Part shown: piece after piece, positions 1-8,835 of the stretch | Layout: each line of letters starts with the position of its first letter | Numbering within the stretch: position 1 is the first letter of the stretch | Origin: UPXZ01 sp964541615 | GTDB lineage: Bacteria > Bacteroidota > Bacteroidia > Bacteroidales > Paludibacteraceae | Assembly (NCBI GenBank): GCA_964541615.1 | Contig: CAZIRA010000073.1 | Location: forward strand, 1-13,071 | Length of the DNA stretch: 13,071 bases | Reading direction: 5' to 3' | Notes under the pieces: model-generated | The model's database searches: none | What the model saw: only the letters and a program-made list of their open reading frames with translations | What the model was told of the DNA's origin: nothing | Program-made: the position numbers and the translations under genes

Positions 1-22
1 TGCTTATTATTATGGCAAAATG

Positions 23-55
23 AAAGAGGATGTCCTATTTCGAGACATCCTCTTT
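23..55 (-). terminator. Terminator hairpin after rpoC, possibly bidirectional
   Basis: A perfect 12-bp stem (positions 23-34 pairing with 44-55) with a 9-nt loop lies 24 nt beyond the rpoC stop codon. It contains a GAGGATGTC core. Reading in the rpoC direction, the stem is followed by a modest T-rich run (TTTCATTTT). Reading rightward on the plus strand, it is followed by a better run (TTTTTCTATTT). It therefore probably ends the rpoBC transcript and could also stop a converging transcript entering from the left, although no such gene is visible in the window. Confidence 0.8.
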
Positions 56-79
56 TTCTATTTATACTTAAATCAGTGA

Positions 80-3000
80 TTATTCGATATCCAGATCGGT
101 GTCGTGGTCAATGTCAAGGACATTTTTGCGAGCATCCATCATTTTTTCGTACTCGTCACGTGAACCAACAACGATTTTTTCGTATTCACGCAAACCAGTA
201 CCAGCAGGAATCAAGTGACCGCAGATAACGTTTTCTTTCAAACCTTCCAATTTATCAACTTTACCATTGATTGCAGCGTCATTCAGAACTTTTGTGGTTT
301 CCTGGAATGAAGCAGCTGACATAAAGCTGGTAGTTTGAAGAGCGGCGCGGGTAATTCCTTGCAGAATCTGATTAGATGTTGCAGCAACAGCATCACGTGT
401 TTGAACCAGACGCATATCACGACGTTTCAGCACGCTGTTTTCGTCACGAAGCTTGCGAGCGGTGATAATCTGTCCCGCTTTCAGAGTTTCGGAATCTCCC
501 GGATCCAAGATTACTTTTTTACCCCAGATACGATCGTTTTCTTCCATAAACTCATTTTTGTCAACAATTTGTCTTTCAAGGAAGCGTGTATCACCTTGGT
601 CGATAATTTCAACTTTGCGCATCATCTGACGAACAATTACTTCAAAGTGCTTGTCGTTGATTTTCACACCCTGCAGGCGGTAAACGTCCTGAACTTCATT
701 CACAATGTAATCCTGAACTGCAGTTGGCCCTTTGATTGCCAAGATGTCAGCTGGAGTAATTGCACCGTCAGAAAGCGGAGTTCCTGCACGTACGAAGTCA
801 TTTTCCTGAACCAGAATCTGTTTTGAAAGTGGAATGAGGTATTTTTTAACTTCACCTTGTTTGGAAGTTACACTCACTTCACGATTACCACGTTTGATTT
901 TTCCGAAATTCACTTCACCATCAATCTCAGCAACTACAGCAGGATTGGATGGATTACGAGCTTCGAACAATTCCGTCACACGTGGAAGACCACCGGTGAT
1001 GTCACCCGCTTTACCTACTGCACGAGGAATTTTCACAAGCATCTGACCTGCTTTGATCAAACTTCCATCATCTAACACAAGGTGGGCACCTACCGGAAGA
1101 TTGTATGTACGCAGTATATTCCCATCCTTATCGAGGATGTTGGCAGAAGGAATTTTGCTCTTATCTTTTGTTTCAATGATAATCTTTTCGCGAAGACCGG
1201 TTGTGTCGTCAACTTCCATGTTGAAAGTAACGTTTTCTACCACATCTTCAAACTCGATTTTACCTTCAGTTTCTGCAATAATTACAGCGTTGAATGGGTC
1301 CCAGGTACAAATTAATTGTCCTTTGGTTCCTAGTTCGCCGTTTTTAGCAAACAATTTCGATCCGTAAGGCACGTTTTGAGTTGTAAGAATAATTCCTGTA
1401 TTTGGATCTACAACACGCATTTCAGCCAAACGGCTGACAACTACTTGGTATTCTTTTCCGTCATCATCTTTCGCATCAACGGTACGAAGTTCTTCGAATT
1501 CGAGACGTCCGTCGTATCTCAAAGTGATGTTAGACTCAGATGCAATATTGGAAGCGATACCCCCAACGTGGAACGTACGAAGTGTCAACTGTGTACCCGG
1601 CTCACCAATGGACTGCGCGGCGATAACACCTACAGCTTCACCAATGTGAGTCATACGTCCGGTTGCCAGGTTACGTCCGTAACATTTTGCACAAACACCT
1701 TTTTTGGATTCGCAAGTCAAAACTGAACGAATTTCTACTCGCTCGATTGGAGATTTTTCAATAATTTTTGCTGTTTTTTCTGTGATTTGTTCTCCAGATT
1801 CAACAATCAATTCTCCGGTAAGTGGGTGTTGGATATCGTGAACAGATACACGTCCCAGAATTCTTTCAAACAAGGAAGAAATCACGTCTTCGTTGTTTTT
1901 AACTTCGGTTGCTGTCAACCCACGGAGCGTACCGCAGTCGTCTTCAGTGATGATCACGTCTTGTGAAACGTCCACCAAACGACGAGTCAGGTAACCCGCG
2001 TCAGCTGTTTTCAATGCAGTATCTGCCAAACCTTTACGAGCACCGTGGGTAGAGATAAAGTACTCCAACACGGAAAGTCCTTCTTTAAAGTTTGACAAAA
2101 TAGGGTTTTCGATAATTTGTCCGCCGTCTGAGCCAGATTTTTGAGGTTTAGCCATCAAACCACGCATACCAGCCAGCTGACGAATCTGTTCTTTAGAACC
2201 ACGAGCACCTGAATCCAACATCATATACATAGAGTTAAATCCTTGACGGTCATCGGCAAGTTGTTTGATCAATACATTTGACAAACGAGTATTTACGTGT
2301 GTCCAGGTATCGATTATCTGATTGTAACGTTCACGTGGAGTAATGAATCCCATATTATAGTTATTCATAATTTCTTCCACTTCCGCGTTACCTTCTTTTA
2401 CAAAAATTTCTTTTTCTTTCGGAATAATTACGTCGCTCAGGTTAAAGGATAATCCGCCACGGAATGCCATAAGGTATCCCATGTCTTTGATATCATCCAA
2501 AAACTGTGCTGTACGTGCCACTCCGCAAGTTTCGATCACGCGTCCGATGATGTCGCGAAGAGATTTTTTAGACAACAACTCATTGATAAAACCCATTTCT
2601 TCGGGTACATTTTTGTTGAACAAAATGCGTCCGATAGTGGTTTCGATCAATTTTTGAGAAATTTGTCTGTCCTCGTCGATATCGTTGGTTCTCACTTTGA
2701 TGATAGCGTGAAGATCCACTTGCCCTTCGTTGTAAGCAATTTCTGCTTCTTCCGGAGAATAGAAAATCAAGCCTTCACCTTTTGCTCCCGGACGAGGTTT
2801 TGTAATGTAATACAAACCCAGAACCATGTCCTGTGAAGGAACAGTAATCGGTGCACCATTAGCCGGGTTCAAGATATTGTGAGAAGCAAGCATCAATAGC
2901 TGTGCTTCAAGAATTGCTTCGTTTCCAAGCGGTAAGTGAACAGCCATCTGGTCACCGTCGAAGTCGGCGTTGAACGCAGTACAAGAAAGCGGGTGAAGCT

Positions 3001-4381
3001 GGATAGCTTTTCCTTCAATCATTTTTGGCTGGAATGCCTGAATACCAAGGCGGTGAAGCGTCGGGGCGCGGTTTAGCAATACGGGATGTCCTTTCATCAC
3101 GTACTCTAAAATATCCCAGATCACCGGATCTTTACGATCGATGATTTTTTTGGCTGATTTCACCGTTTTAACGATTCCTCTTTCAATGAGTTTACGAATA
3201 ACAAACGGTTTGTAAAGCTCAGCAGCCATATCTTTAGGTAGTCCACACTCGTGCATTTTAAGTTCCGGTCCTACCACAATTACCGAACGGGCTGAATAGT
3301 CAACACGTTTACCAAGCAGGTTTTGACGGAAACGACCTTGTTTTCCTTTCAAGCTGTCTGAAAGTGATTTCAAAGGACGGTTTGCATCTGTTTTAACTGC
3401 GCTTGATTTACGAGAGTTATCGAACAATGAGTCAACAGCTTCTTGAAGCATACGTTTCTCGTTACGTAGAATAACTTCAGGAGCTTTGATTTCGATTAAT
3501 CGTTTCAAACGATTATTGCGGATAATCACGCGGCGATACAAATCATTCAAGTCGGATGTAGCAAAACGTCCACCATCCAGTGGAACTAAAGGGCGCAATT
3601 CAGGTGGAATTACCGGAACTACTTTGATCACCATCCACTCTGGTTTGTTTCTGTGTTTTGACGCACGGAAAGACTCAACGATTTGAAGACGTTTAAGCGC
3701 TTCAGCTTTACGTTGTTGTGATGTGTCGGTACTTGCTTTGTTACGAAGATCGTATGAAAGTTCATCCAAATCCAGTCTGCTCAGCAAGTCATAGATTGCG
3801 TCGCCACCCATTTTTGCAATGAATTTATTAGGATCTGTATCTTCCAGCATTTGGTTTTCGCGTGGAAGGGAATCAAGCAGATTCAGGTATTCTTCTTCAG
3901 ACAGAAGTTCTCCGTAAGTGATATTCTCTCCATTTTCAAGAATTCCGGATTGGATAATCACATATTTTTCATAATAAATGATTGCATCCAATTTTTTTGT
4001 AGGCATTCCGAGCAGGTAACCAATTTTATTTGGCAATGAACGGAAATACCAGATGTGAGCTACAGGAACCACCAATTGGATGTGTCCCATTCGTTCACGG
4101 CGTACTTTCTTTTCGGTAACTTCTACACCACAACGGTCACACACGATTCCACGATAGCGGATGCGTTTGTATTTACCGCAATGACATTCGAAGTCTTTTG
4201 TAGGTCCGAAAATTCTTTCGCAAAATAAACCGTCTCGTTCAGGTTTGTATGTACGGTAATTTATAGTTTCTGGTTTCAGCACTTCGCCGCTTGAGAGTTT
4301 CAACACTTCTTCGGGAGATGCCAGACCAATGGAAATTTTACTAAAATTACTTTTTGATTTATTATCTATTTTAAAAGCCAT
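80..4381 (-). CDS. rpoC: DNA-directed RNA polymerase subunit beta'
   Basis: This is the largest catalytic subunit of RNA polymerase (1433 aa). The N-terminal zinc ribbon has C66, C68, C81 and C84. The active-site Mg motif NADFDGDQ is at residues 471-478, with D473, D475 and D477 as metal ligands. The bridge helix is near 779-810, and the second zinc site is formed by C816, C890, C897 and C900. The trigger-loop segment GEAVGVIAAQSIGEPGTQ starts near 914. Residues about 945-1125, between the trigger loop and GDITGGLPR (1126-1134), match in position and size the SI3 insertion known from E. coli; that identity is inferred. The ATG at 4381 starts the conserved MAFK, has no Shine-Dalgarno, and lies 103 nt behind rpoB. 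The stop is TAA. The gene is intact and ends in an acidic tail (DIDHDTDLDIE). Confidence 0.99.
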   Translation of the reverse strand: MAFKIDNKSKSNFSKISIGLASPEEVLKLSSGEVLKPETINYRTYKPERDGLFCERIFGPTKDFECHCGKYKRIRYRGIVCDRCGVEVTEKKVRRERMGHIQLVVPVAHIWYFRSLPNKIGYLLGMPTKKLDAIIYYEKYVIIQSGILENGENITYGELLSEEEYLNLLDSLPRENQMLEDTDPNKFIAKMGGDAIYDLLSRLDLDELSYDLRNKASTDTSQQRKAEALKRLQIVESFRASKHRNKPEWMVIKVVPVIPPELRPLVPLDGGRFATSDLNDLYRRVIIRNNRLKRLIEIKAPEVILRNEKRMLQEAVDSLFDNSRKSSAVKTDANRPLKSLSDSLKGKQGRFRQNLLGKRVDYSARSVIVVGPELKMHECGLPKDMAAELYKPFVIRKLIERGIVKTVKSAKKIIDRKDPVIWDILEYVMKGHPVLLNRAPTLHRLGIQAFQPKMIEGKAIQLHPLSCTAFNADFDGDQMAVHLPLGNEAILEAQLLMLASHNILNPANGAPITVPSQDMVLGLYYITKPRPGAKGEGLIFYSPEEAEIAYNEGQVDLHAIIKVRTNDIDEDRQISQKLIETTIGRILFNKNVPEEMGFINELLSKKSLRDIIGRVIETCGVARTAQFLDDIKDMGYLMAFRGGLSFNLSDVIIPKEKEIFVKEGNAEVEEIMNNYNMGFITPRERYNQIIDTWTHVNTRLSNVLIKQLADDRQGFNSMYMMLDSGARGSKEQIRQLAGMRGLMAKPQKSGSDGGQIIENPILSNFKEGLSVLEYFISTHGARKGLADTALKTADAGYLTRRLVDVSQDVIITEDDCGTLRGLTATEVKNNEDVISSLFERILGRVSVHDIQHPLTGELIVESGEQITEKTAKIIEKSPIERVEIRSVLTCESKKGVCAKCYGRNLATGRMTHIGEAVGVIAAQSIGEPGTQLTLRTFHVGGIASNIASESNITLRYDGRLEFEELRTVDAKDDDGKEYQVVVSRLAEMRVVDPNTGIILTTQNVPYGSKLFAKNGELGTKGQLICTWDPFNAVIIAETEGKIEFEDVVENVTFNMEVDDTTGLREKIIIETKDKSKIPSANILDKDGNILRTYNLPVGAHLVLDDGSLIKAGQMLVKIPRAVGKAGDITGGLPRVTELFEARNPSNPAVVAEIDGEVNFGKIKRGNREVSVTSKQGEVKKYLIPLSKQILVQENDFVRAGTPLSDGAITPADILAIKGPTAVQDYIVNEVQDVYRLQGVKINDKHFEVIVRQMMRKVEIIDQGDTRFLERQIVDKNEFMEENDRIWGKKVILDPGDSETLKAGQIITARKLRDENSVLKRRDMRLVQTRDAVAATSNQILQGITRAALQTTSFMSAASFQETTKVLNDAAINGKVDKLEGLKENVICGHLIPAGTGLREYEKIVVGSRDEYEKMMDARKNVLDIDHDTDLDIE

Positions 4382-4436
4382 CTTGTATATTGACTATTTG
4401 TTTAATTACAATTTACTATTTTCCGAAATAATATTT

Positions 4437-4476
4437 TAGAAATCTATTGTAGAAAACTTTCGTTATCAGATTTCTA
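4437..4476 (-). other. Inverted repeat in the rpoB-rpoC gap
   Basis: An 8-bp inverted repeat (4437-4444 with 4469-4476, TAGAAATC type) encloses 24 nt and begins 8 nt after the rpoB stop codon. No U-tract follows on the coding strand, so it does not look like a terminator. It may fold in the rpoBC mRNA, protect the rpoB 3' end, or simply be chance in AT-rich sequence. The rest of the 103-nt gap up to the rpoC ATG is AT-rich, with no recognisable ribosome binding site or promoter. Confidence 0.3.
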
Positions 4477-4484
4477 GCGCGGCA

Positions 4485-7400
4485 TTACTCCAAATTTACG
4501 CTAAGTGCCAAACCTCTCAATTCGTGAAGCAACACGTTCAGAGATTCTGGAATTCCTGCAGCCGGCATCGGATCGCCTTTTACGATAGCTTCGTAAGTGC
4601 GTGCACGACCCACAACGTCGTCAGATTTAACGGTTAGGATTTCCTGAAGGATGTGTGATGCACCGAATGCTTCGAGTGCCCAAACCTCCATCTCTCCGAA
4701 TCGCTGTCCACCAAACTGAGCTTTACCTCCAAGAGGTTGCTGCGTGATGAGCGAATAAGGTCCGATAGAACGAGCGTGCATTTTGTCATCCACCATGTGA
4801 CCCAGTTTCAGCATGTAGATGATACCTACTGTAGCTGTCTGGTCAAAGCGCTCTCCGGTTCCACCATCGTACAGGTAAGTTTTACCGTAGCGAGGCACAC
4901 CAGCTTTGTCGCACCATTGGTCAAGGTCGTCCAATTCAGCACCGTCGAAAATCGGAGTAGCAAATTTCACTCCCAACTCTTTTCCGGCCCATCCGAGAAC
5001 GGTTTCGAAAATCTGTCCCAAGTTCATACGAGAAGGCACACCAAGCGGATTCAAAACGATATCTACCGGAGTTCCATCTTCAAGGAACGGCATATCTTCA
5101 GCGCGAACGATACGAGAAACAATACCTTTGTTACCGTGGCGTCCTGCCATTTTATCACCTACGCGGATCTGACGTTTTTTAGCAATGTAAACTTTCGCCA
5201 TCTGAACGATTCCGTTTGGAAGTTCGTCACCGATGGTGATGTTGAATTTCTGACGTTTGATCTGAGCATCCAATTCTTTGTATTTGTGCAAATAGTTCAG
5301 AATAAGCTGACGGATAAGTTCGTTTTTGTGATTATCAGTTGTCCATTTTGTCAATTGAACGGTAGTATAATCAATGTCGCGAAGACGTTCAGCAGTAAAT
5401 TTGCTATTTCTTGAAATAATATCTGATCCGAAGAAGTCTTTTACGCCCGCAGAACTCTTATCGTCAATAATATTCAACAGTTTTTCAATCAATGCATCTT
5501 TCAATTCGCCTGATTGGTTTTCAAATTCTTCATCCAATTTCGGCAGAATAGCTTTGTCGGCCAATTTTGACTTTCTGTTTTTCTGTGCTTTTGAAAACAA
5601 TCTCTTACCAATAACAACACCAGACAATGAAGGAGTAGCTTTCAGAGAAGCATCTTTCACGTCACCTGCTTTGTCACCGAAAATTGCGCGGAGCAGTTTT
5701 TCTTCCGGAGAAGGATCGGATTCCCCTTTCGGAGTAATTTTACCGATGATGATATCACCCGGCTCGATGCGCGCACCAACGCGGATAATTCCGTTTTCAT
5801 CCAAATTACGTGTAGCTTCCTCGCTCACGTTTGGAATATCGGCAGTAAATTCTTCGATACCACGTTTTGTTTCACGAACTTCCAGAAGTTGCTCTACCAC
5901 GTGAACAGAAGTAAATATATCTTCACGAACCACACGTTCGTTGATTACGATAGCATCCTCAAAATTGTAACCTTTCCATGGCATGAAAGCAACTTTCAGG
6001 TTTTTACCTAAAGCTAATTCACCTTTTTCAGTAGCATAACCTTCGGTCAAAATCTGGCCGGGTTTTACCACCTGACCTTTTGTCACGATTGGACGAAGGT
6101 CGATAGTAGTATTTTGGTTCGTTTTCATGAATTTTGGCAATGAATATTCTTTCAATGCAGTATCAAAACTCACGTATTCTTCTTCTTCCGATCGTTCGTA
6201 TCTTACTTTAATAGTTGTTGCATCAACAAATTCCACGATTCCATTGCTTTCAGCAACAATCTGAGTGCGAGAGTCCAGGATCAGCTGTCCTTCAATTCCG
6301 GTTCCAACGATCGGAGACTCGCAACGTAACAGCGGAACAGCCTGGCGCATCATGTTCGATCCCATCAATGCACGGTTGGCATCATCATGCTCAAGGAAAG
6401 GAATAAGTGCAGCTGCAATAGAAGCAATCTGTGAAGGAGCTACGTCCATCAGGTGTACTTCTTCTGGAGCTACAACCGGGAAATCTGCACCAAAGCGGGT
6501 TTTTACAGTTTTACGAATAAACGAACCATCATCAGCAAGCGGTGCATTACCTTGTGCTACCACCAAATCTTCTTCGTCTTCTGCCGTAAAATATTGAATT
6601 CCTTTTTCGGAAAGATCCACTTTTGAATTGTTTACTTTACGATACGGAGTTGAGATAAATCCTAAATCGTTAATTTTTGCATAGATACACAATGAAGAAA
6701 TCAAACCGATGTTTGGTCCTTCTGGAGTTTCAATCGGACAAAGACGTCCGTAGTGAGTGTAGTGTACGTCACGAACCTCGAAACCGGCACGCTCACGAGA
6801 AAGTCCGCCTGGCCCAAGAGCTGAAAGGCGGCGTTTGTGAGTAATTTCTGCCAGTGGATTCTGTTGATCCATGAATTGAGAAAGTGCATTGGTTCCGAAG
6901 AAAGAATTGATTACAGATGAAATACTTTTTGCGTTGATCAGGTCAATCGGAGTAAACACTTCATTATCACGAACGTTCATTCGCTCACGGATGGTACGAG
7001 CCATACGTGCTAGTCCCACTCCAAACTGATTGAATAACTGCTCTCCTACTGTGCGCACACGACGGTTACTCAAATGGTCGATGTCGTCCACTTCAGCTTT
7101 TGAGTTGATAAGTTCAACCAGGTATTTAATAATTTCAATAATATCTTCTTTGGTCAATACTTTAACTTCAGAATCGATATCCAGGTTCAACTTGCGGTTG
7201 ATGCGGAAACGTCCAACATCTCCCAAGTCGTATCTTTTTTCGGAGAAGAAAAGATTATTGATAACCTCACGGGCACTTGAATCGTCAGCTGGTTCAGCAT
7301 TACGCAATTGGCGGTAAATAAAGAGAACAGCTTCTTTTTCCGAGTTACTCGGGTCTTTTTGCAAGGTGTTATAAATAATTGCATAGTCAGACTGGTTAGC

Positions 7401-8297
7401 ATCTTCTTTGTGCAGAAGGATACCTTGAGCACCTGAATCTATGATCTCATCGATGTGCTCGTTTTCAAGAATTGTTTCACGATCGATGATAATTTCGTTA
7501 CGTTCCAATGAAACTACTTCGCCGGTATCTTCGTCGACAAAGTCTTCAATCCAAGTTTTCAGCACACGGGCAGCCAATTTACGTCCAAGAGCTTTTTTCA
7601 GATTGGTTTTGTTAACTTTGATCTCTTCGGCCAGGTTGAAAATTTCAAGAATATCCTTGTCTGTTTCAAATCCGATGGCTCTTAACAAAGTAGTAACAGG
7701 TAATTTCTTTTTACGGTCGATATATGCGTACATCACATTGTTGATGTCTGTAGCAAACTCAATCCAGGATCCGCGGAATGGAATAATTCTCGCAGAGTAA
7801 AGTTTTGTACCGTTAGCGTGAAGGCTCTGTCCGAAGAAAACGCCGGGCGAGCGGTGAAGCTGTGATACGATTACGCGTTCTGCACCATTTATGACAAAAG
7901 TACCTTTGGGTGTCATGTATGGGATGGGTCCAAGATACACGTCTTGAATCACTGTATCGAAGTCCTCGTGGTCGGGATCTGTACAATATAGTTTCAGTTT
8001 GGCTTTCAGCGGCACGCTGTAAGTCAATCCTCTTTCAAAACATTCTTCAATTGAATAGCGAGGAGGGTCAATGAAATAATCTAAAAATTCAAGTACGAAA
8101 TTGTTTCTTGTGTCGGCAATGGGGAAGTTTTCAGTAAAAACTTTGTATAAACCCTCTGTTTTTCTTTTTTCCGGAGCCGTATCCATCTGAAAAAAGTCGT
8201 GGAAAGATTTTAATTGAACTTCCAGAAAATCAGGATAATCCATTTGATTTTTGATGGAAGCAAAATTTATTCTTTGATTATTAGTATTTGAAGACAT
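4485..8297 (-). CDS. rpoB: DNA-directed RNA polymerase subunit beta
   Basis: This is the second-largest RNA polymerase subunit (1270 aa, the size I recall for Bacteroides RpoB). I chose the ATG at 8297, which gives MSSNTNNQRINF as in relatives; an in-frame TTG two codons upstream is less likely. The rifampicin-binding cluster lies at residues 468-494 (FMDQQNP, THKRRLSALGPGG). It keeps the residues usual in sensitive enzymes: D477, H487, R490 and S492, equivalent to E. coli 516, 526, 529 and 531. The segment KKRQIRVGDKMAGRHGNKG at 1040-1058 and the C-terminal HARSIGPYSLITQQPLGGK near 1174 are conserved catalytic and RpoC-contact regions. There is no Shine-Dalgarno. A terminator-like hairpin lies upstream in the 118-nt gap after rplL. 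The stop is TAA, and rpoC follows 103 nt later. Confidence 0.99.
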   Translation of the reverse strand: MSSNTNNQRINFASIKNQMDYPDFLEVQLKSFHDFFQMDTAPEKRKTEGLYKVFTENFPIADTRNNFVLEFLDYFIDPPRYSIEECFERGLTYSVPLKAKLKLYCTDPDHEDFDTVIQDVYLGPIPYMTPKGTFVINGAERVIVSQLHRSPGVFFGQSLHANGTKLYSARIIPFRGSWIEFATDINNVMYAYIDRKKKLPVTTLLRAIGFETDKDILEIFNLAEEIKVNKTNLKKALGRKLAARVLKTWIEDFVDEDTGEVVSLERNEIIIDRETILENEHIDEIIDSGAQGILLHKEDANQSDYAIIYNTLQKDPSNSEKEAVLFIYRQLRNAEPADDSSAREVINNLFFSEKRYDLGDVGRFRINRKLNLDIDSEVKVLTKEDIIEIIKYLVELINSKAEVDDIDHLSNRRVRTVGEQLFNQFGVGLARMARTIRERMNVRDNEVFTPIDLINAKSISSVINSFFGTNALSQFMDQQNPLAEITHKRRLSALGPGGLSRERAGFEVRDVHYTHYGRLCPIETPEGPNIGLISSLCIYAKINDLGFISTPYRKVNNSKVDLSEKGIQYFTAEDEEDLVVAQGNAPLADDGSFIRKTVKTRFGADFPVVAPEEVHLMDVAPSQIASIAAALIPFLEHDDANRALMGSNMMRQAVPLLRCESPIVGTGIEGQLILDSRTQIVAESNGIVEFVDATTIKVRYERSEEEEYVSFDTALKEYSLPKFMKTNQNTTIDLRPIVTKGQVVKPGQILTEGYATEKGELALGKNLKVAFMPWKGYNFEDAIVINERVVREDIFTSVHVVEQLLEVRETKRGIEEFTADIPNVSEEATRNLDENGIIRVGARIEPGDIIIGKITPKGESDPSPEEKLLRAIFGDKAGDVKDASLKATPSLSGVVIGKRLFSKAQKNRKSKLADKAILPKLDEEFENQSGELKDALIEKLLNIIDDKSSAGVKDFFGSDIISRNSKFTAERLRDIDYTTVQLTKWTTDNHKNELIRQLILNYLHKYKELDAQIKRQKFNITIGDELPNGIVQMAKVYIAKKRQIRVGDKMAGRHGNKGIVSRIVRAEDMPFLEDGTPVDIVLNPLGVPSRMNLGQIFETVLGWAGKELGVKFATPIFDGAELDDLDQWCDKAGVPRYGKTYLYDGGTGERFDQTATVGIIYMLKLGHMVDDKMHARSIGPYSLITQQPLGGKAQFGGQRFGEMEVWALEAFGASHILQEILTVKSDDVVGRARTYEAIVKGDPMPAAGIPESLNVLLHELRGLALSVNLE

Positions 8298-8300
8298 TGT

Positions 8301-8308
8301 CAAAGATA
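8301..8308 (-). promoter_or_regulatory. Possible -7 promoter box next to the rpoB start
   Basis: On the coding strand this reads TATCTTTG, an exact match to the Bacteroides -7 consensus TAnnTTTG, and it ends only 3 nt before the rpoB ATG. If real, transcription would start at or next to the start codon, giving a nearly leaderless rpoB mRNA made downstream of the attenuator. No TTTG lies at the usual distance upstream: the nearest candidates leave gaps of 14 and 23 nt, against roughly 20 expected. Chance in AT-rich DNA is a serious alternative. Confidence 0.2.
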
Positions 8309-8352
8309 ATTAGGTTTTAGTGCAAAGAACTCAATATTTATAGTATAGACAG

Positions 8353-8392
8353 AAAAAGGTTTAGAATCCCTCGTTATGAGGGAAACTAAACC
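8353..8392 (-). terminator. rplL-rpoB terminator-like attenuator hairpin
   Basis: On the coding strand a hairpin forms from an outer 7-bp stem (GGTTTAG with CTAAACC, 8386-8392 and 8358-8364) and an inner 6-bp stem (TCCCTC with GAGGGA, 8378-8383 and 8367-8372). A symmetric 2x2 T/T internal loop separates them, and the apical loop has 5 nt. TTTTTCT follows immediately (8353-8357). This is a classic intrinsic terminator shape in the rplL-to-rpoB direction only; no T-tract follows on the other strand. A smaller 5-bp hairpin (8398-8410) lies between it and the rplL stop. Because rpoBC must be transcribed through or after it, partial termination is the likely role. Confidence 0.8.
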
Positions 8393-8415
8393 AAACACCT
8401 GATTTTCAGGCAATT

Positions 8416-8790
8416 TTATTTAAGTTCAACTTCAGCTCCGCCTTCAGTTAAAGATTTTTGAAGTGCATCAGCTTCGTCTTTAGTTACACCTTCTTTGATT
8501 GCTGAAGGAGCTGCGTCAACTAAATCTTTAGCTTCTTTCAAGCCAAGACCAGTCAATTCTTTTACTAATTTTACGATTGCCAATTTGTTAGGACCGGCTG
8601 CTTTCAAAATAACATCGAAAGAAGTTTTTTCTTCTACTTCAGCAACTGCGCCTGCTGCAGGTGCTGCTACAGCTACTGCTGCAGCTGCTGGTTCGATACC
8701 ATATTCGTCTTTCAATATCTGTGCTAACTCGTTTACTTCCTTTACTGTCAAGTTAACTAATTGTTCTGCAAAAGCTTTCAAATCTGCCAT
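8416..8790 (-). CDS. rplL: 50S ribosomal protein L7/L12
   Basis: This is the stalk protein (bL12, 124 aa), present as multiple dimers on L10, which recruits and stimulates GTPase factors such as EF-Tu and EF-G. It has three visible parts. A helical dimerisation domain covers residues 1 to about 33 (MADLKAFAEQLVNLTVKEVN). A flexible Ala/Val-rich hinge, AAAAVAVAAPAAGAVAEV, covers about 35-52. The compact C-terminal factor-binding domain starts at KTSFDVIL, with the conserved LVKELTGLGLKEAKDLVD segment. The ATG at 8790 has no Shine-Dalgarno and sits behind a 45-nt AT-rich spacer after rplJ. The stop is TAA. Hairpins follow in the gap before rpoB and may set the ratio of L12 to RNA polymerase expression. 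Confidence 0.98.
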   Translation of the reverse strand: MADLKAFAEQLVNLTVKEVNELAQILKDEYGIEPAAAAVAVAAPAAGAVAEVEEKTSFDVILKAAGPNKLAIVKLVKELTGLGLKEAKDLVDAAPSAIKEGVTKDEADALQKSLTEGGAEVELK

Positions 8791-8835
8791 TTTATTTATG
8801 ATTTTATAATTTTTTTAATTTTTTATTTGAATATA

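Noticed and set aside
4737..5414. Long open frame on the plus strand opposite rpoB (225 codons), with further ones at 5374-5904 and 335-826
   Set aside because: These are antisense to strongly conserved rpoB/rpoC codons, have no recognisable domains, and have no upstream signals. Such shadows are expected opposite long genes with biased codon use.
8298..8303. TTG start for rpoB two codons upstream of ATG
   Set aside because: The ATG gives the conserved MSSNT start; the TTG has no supporting signal.
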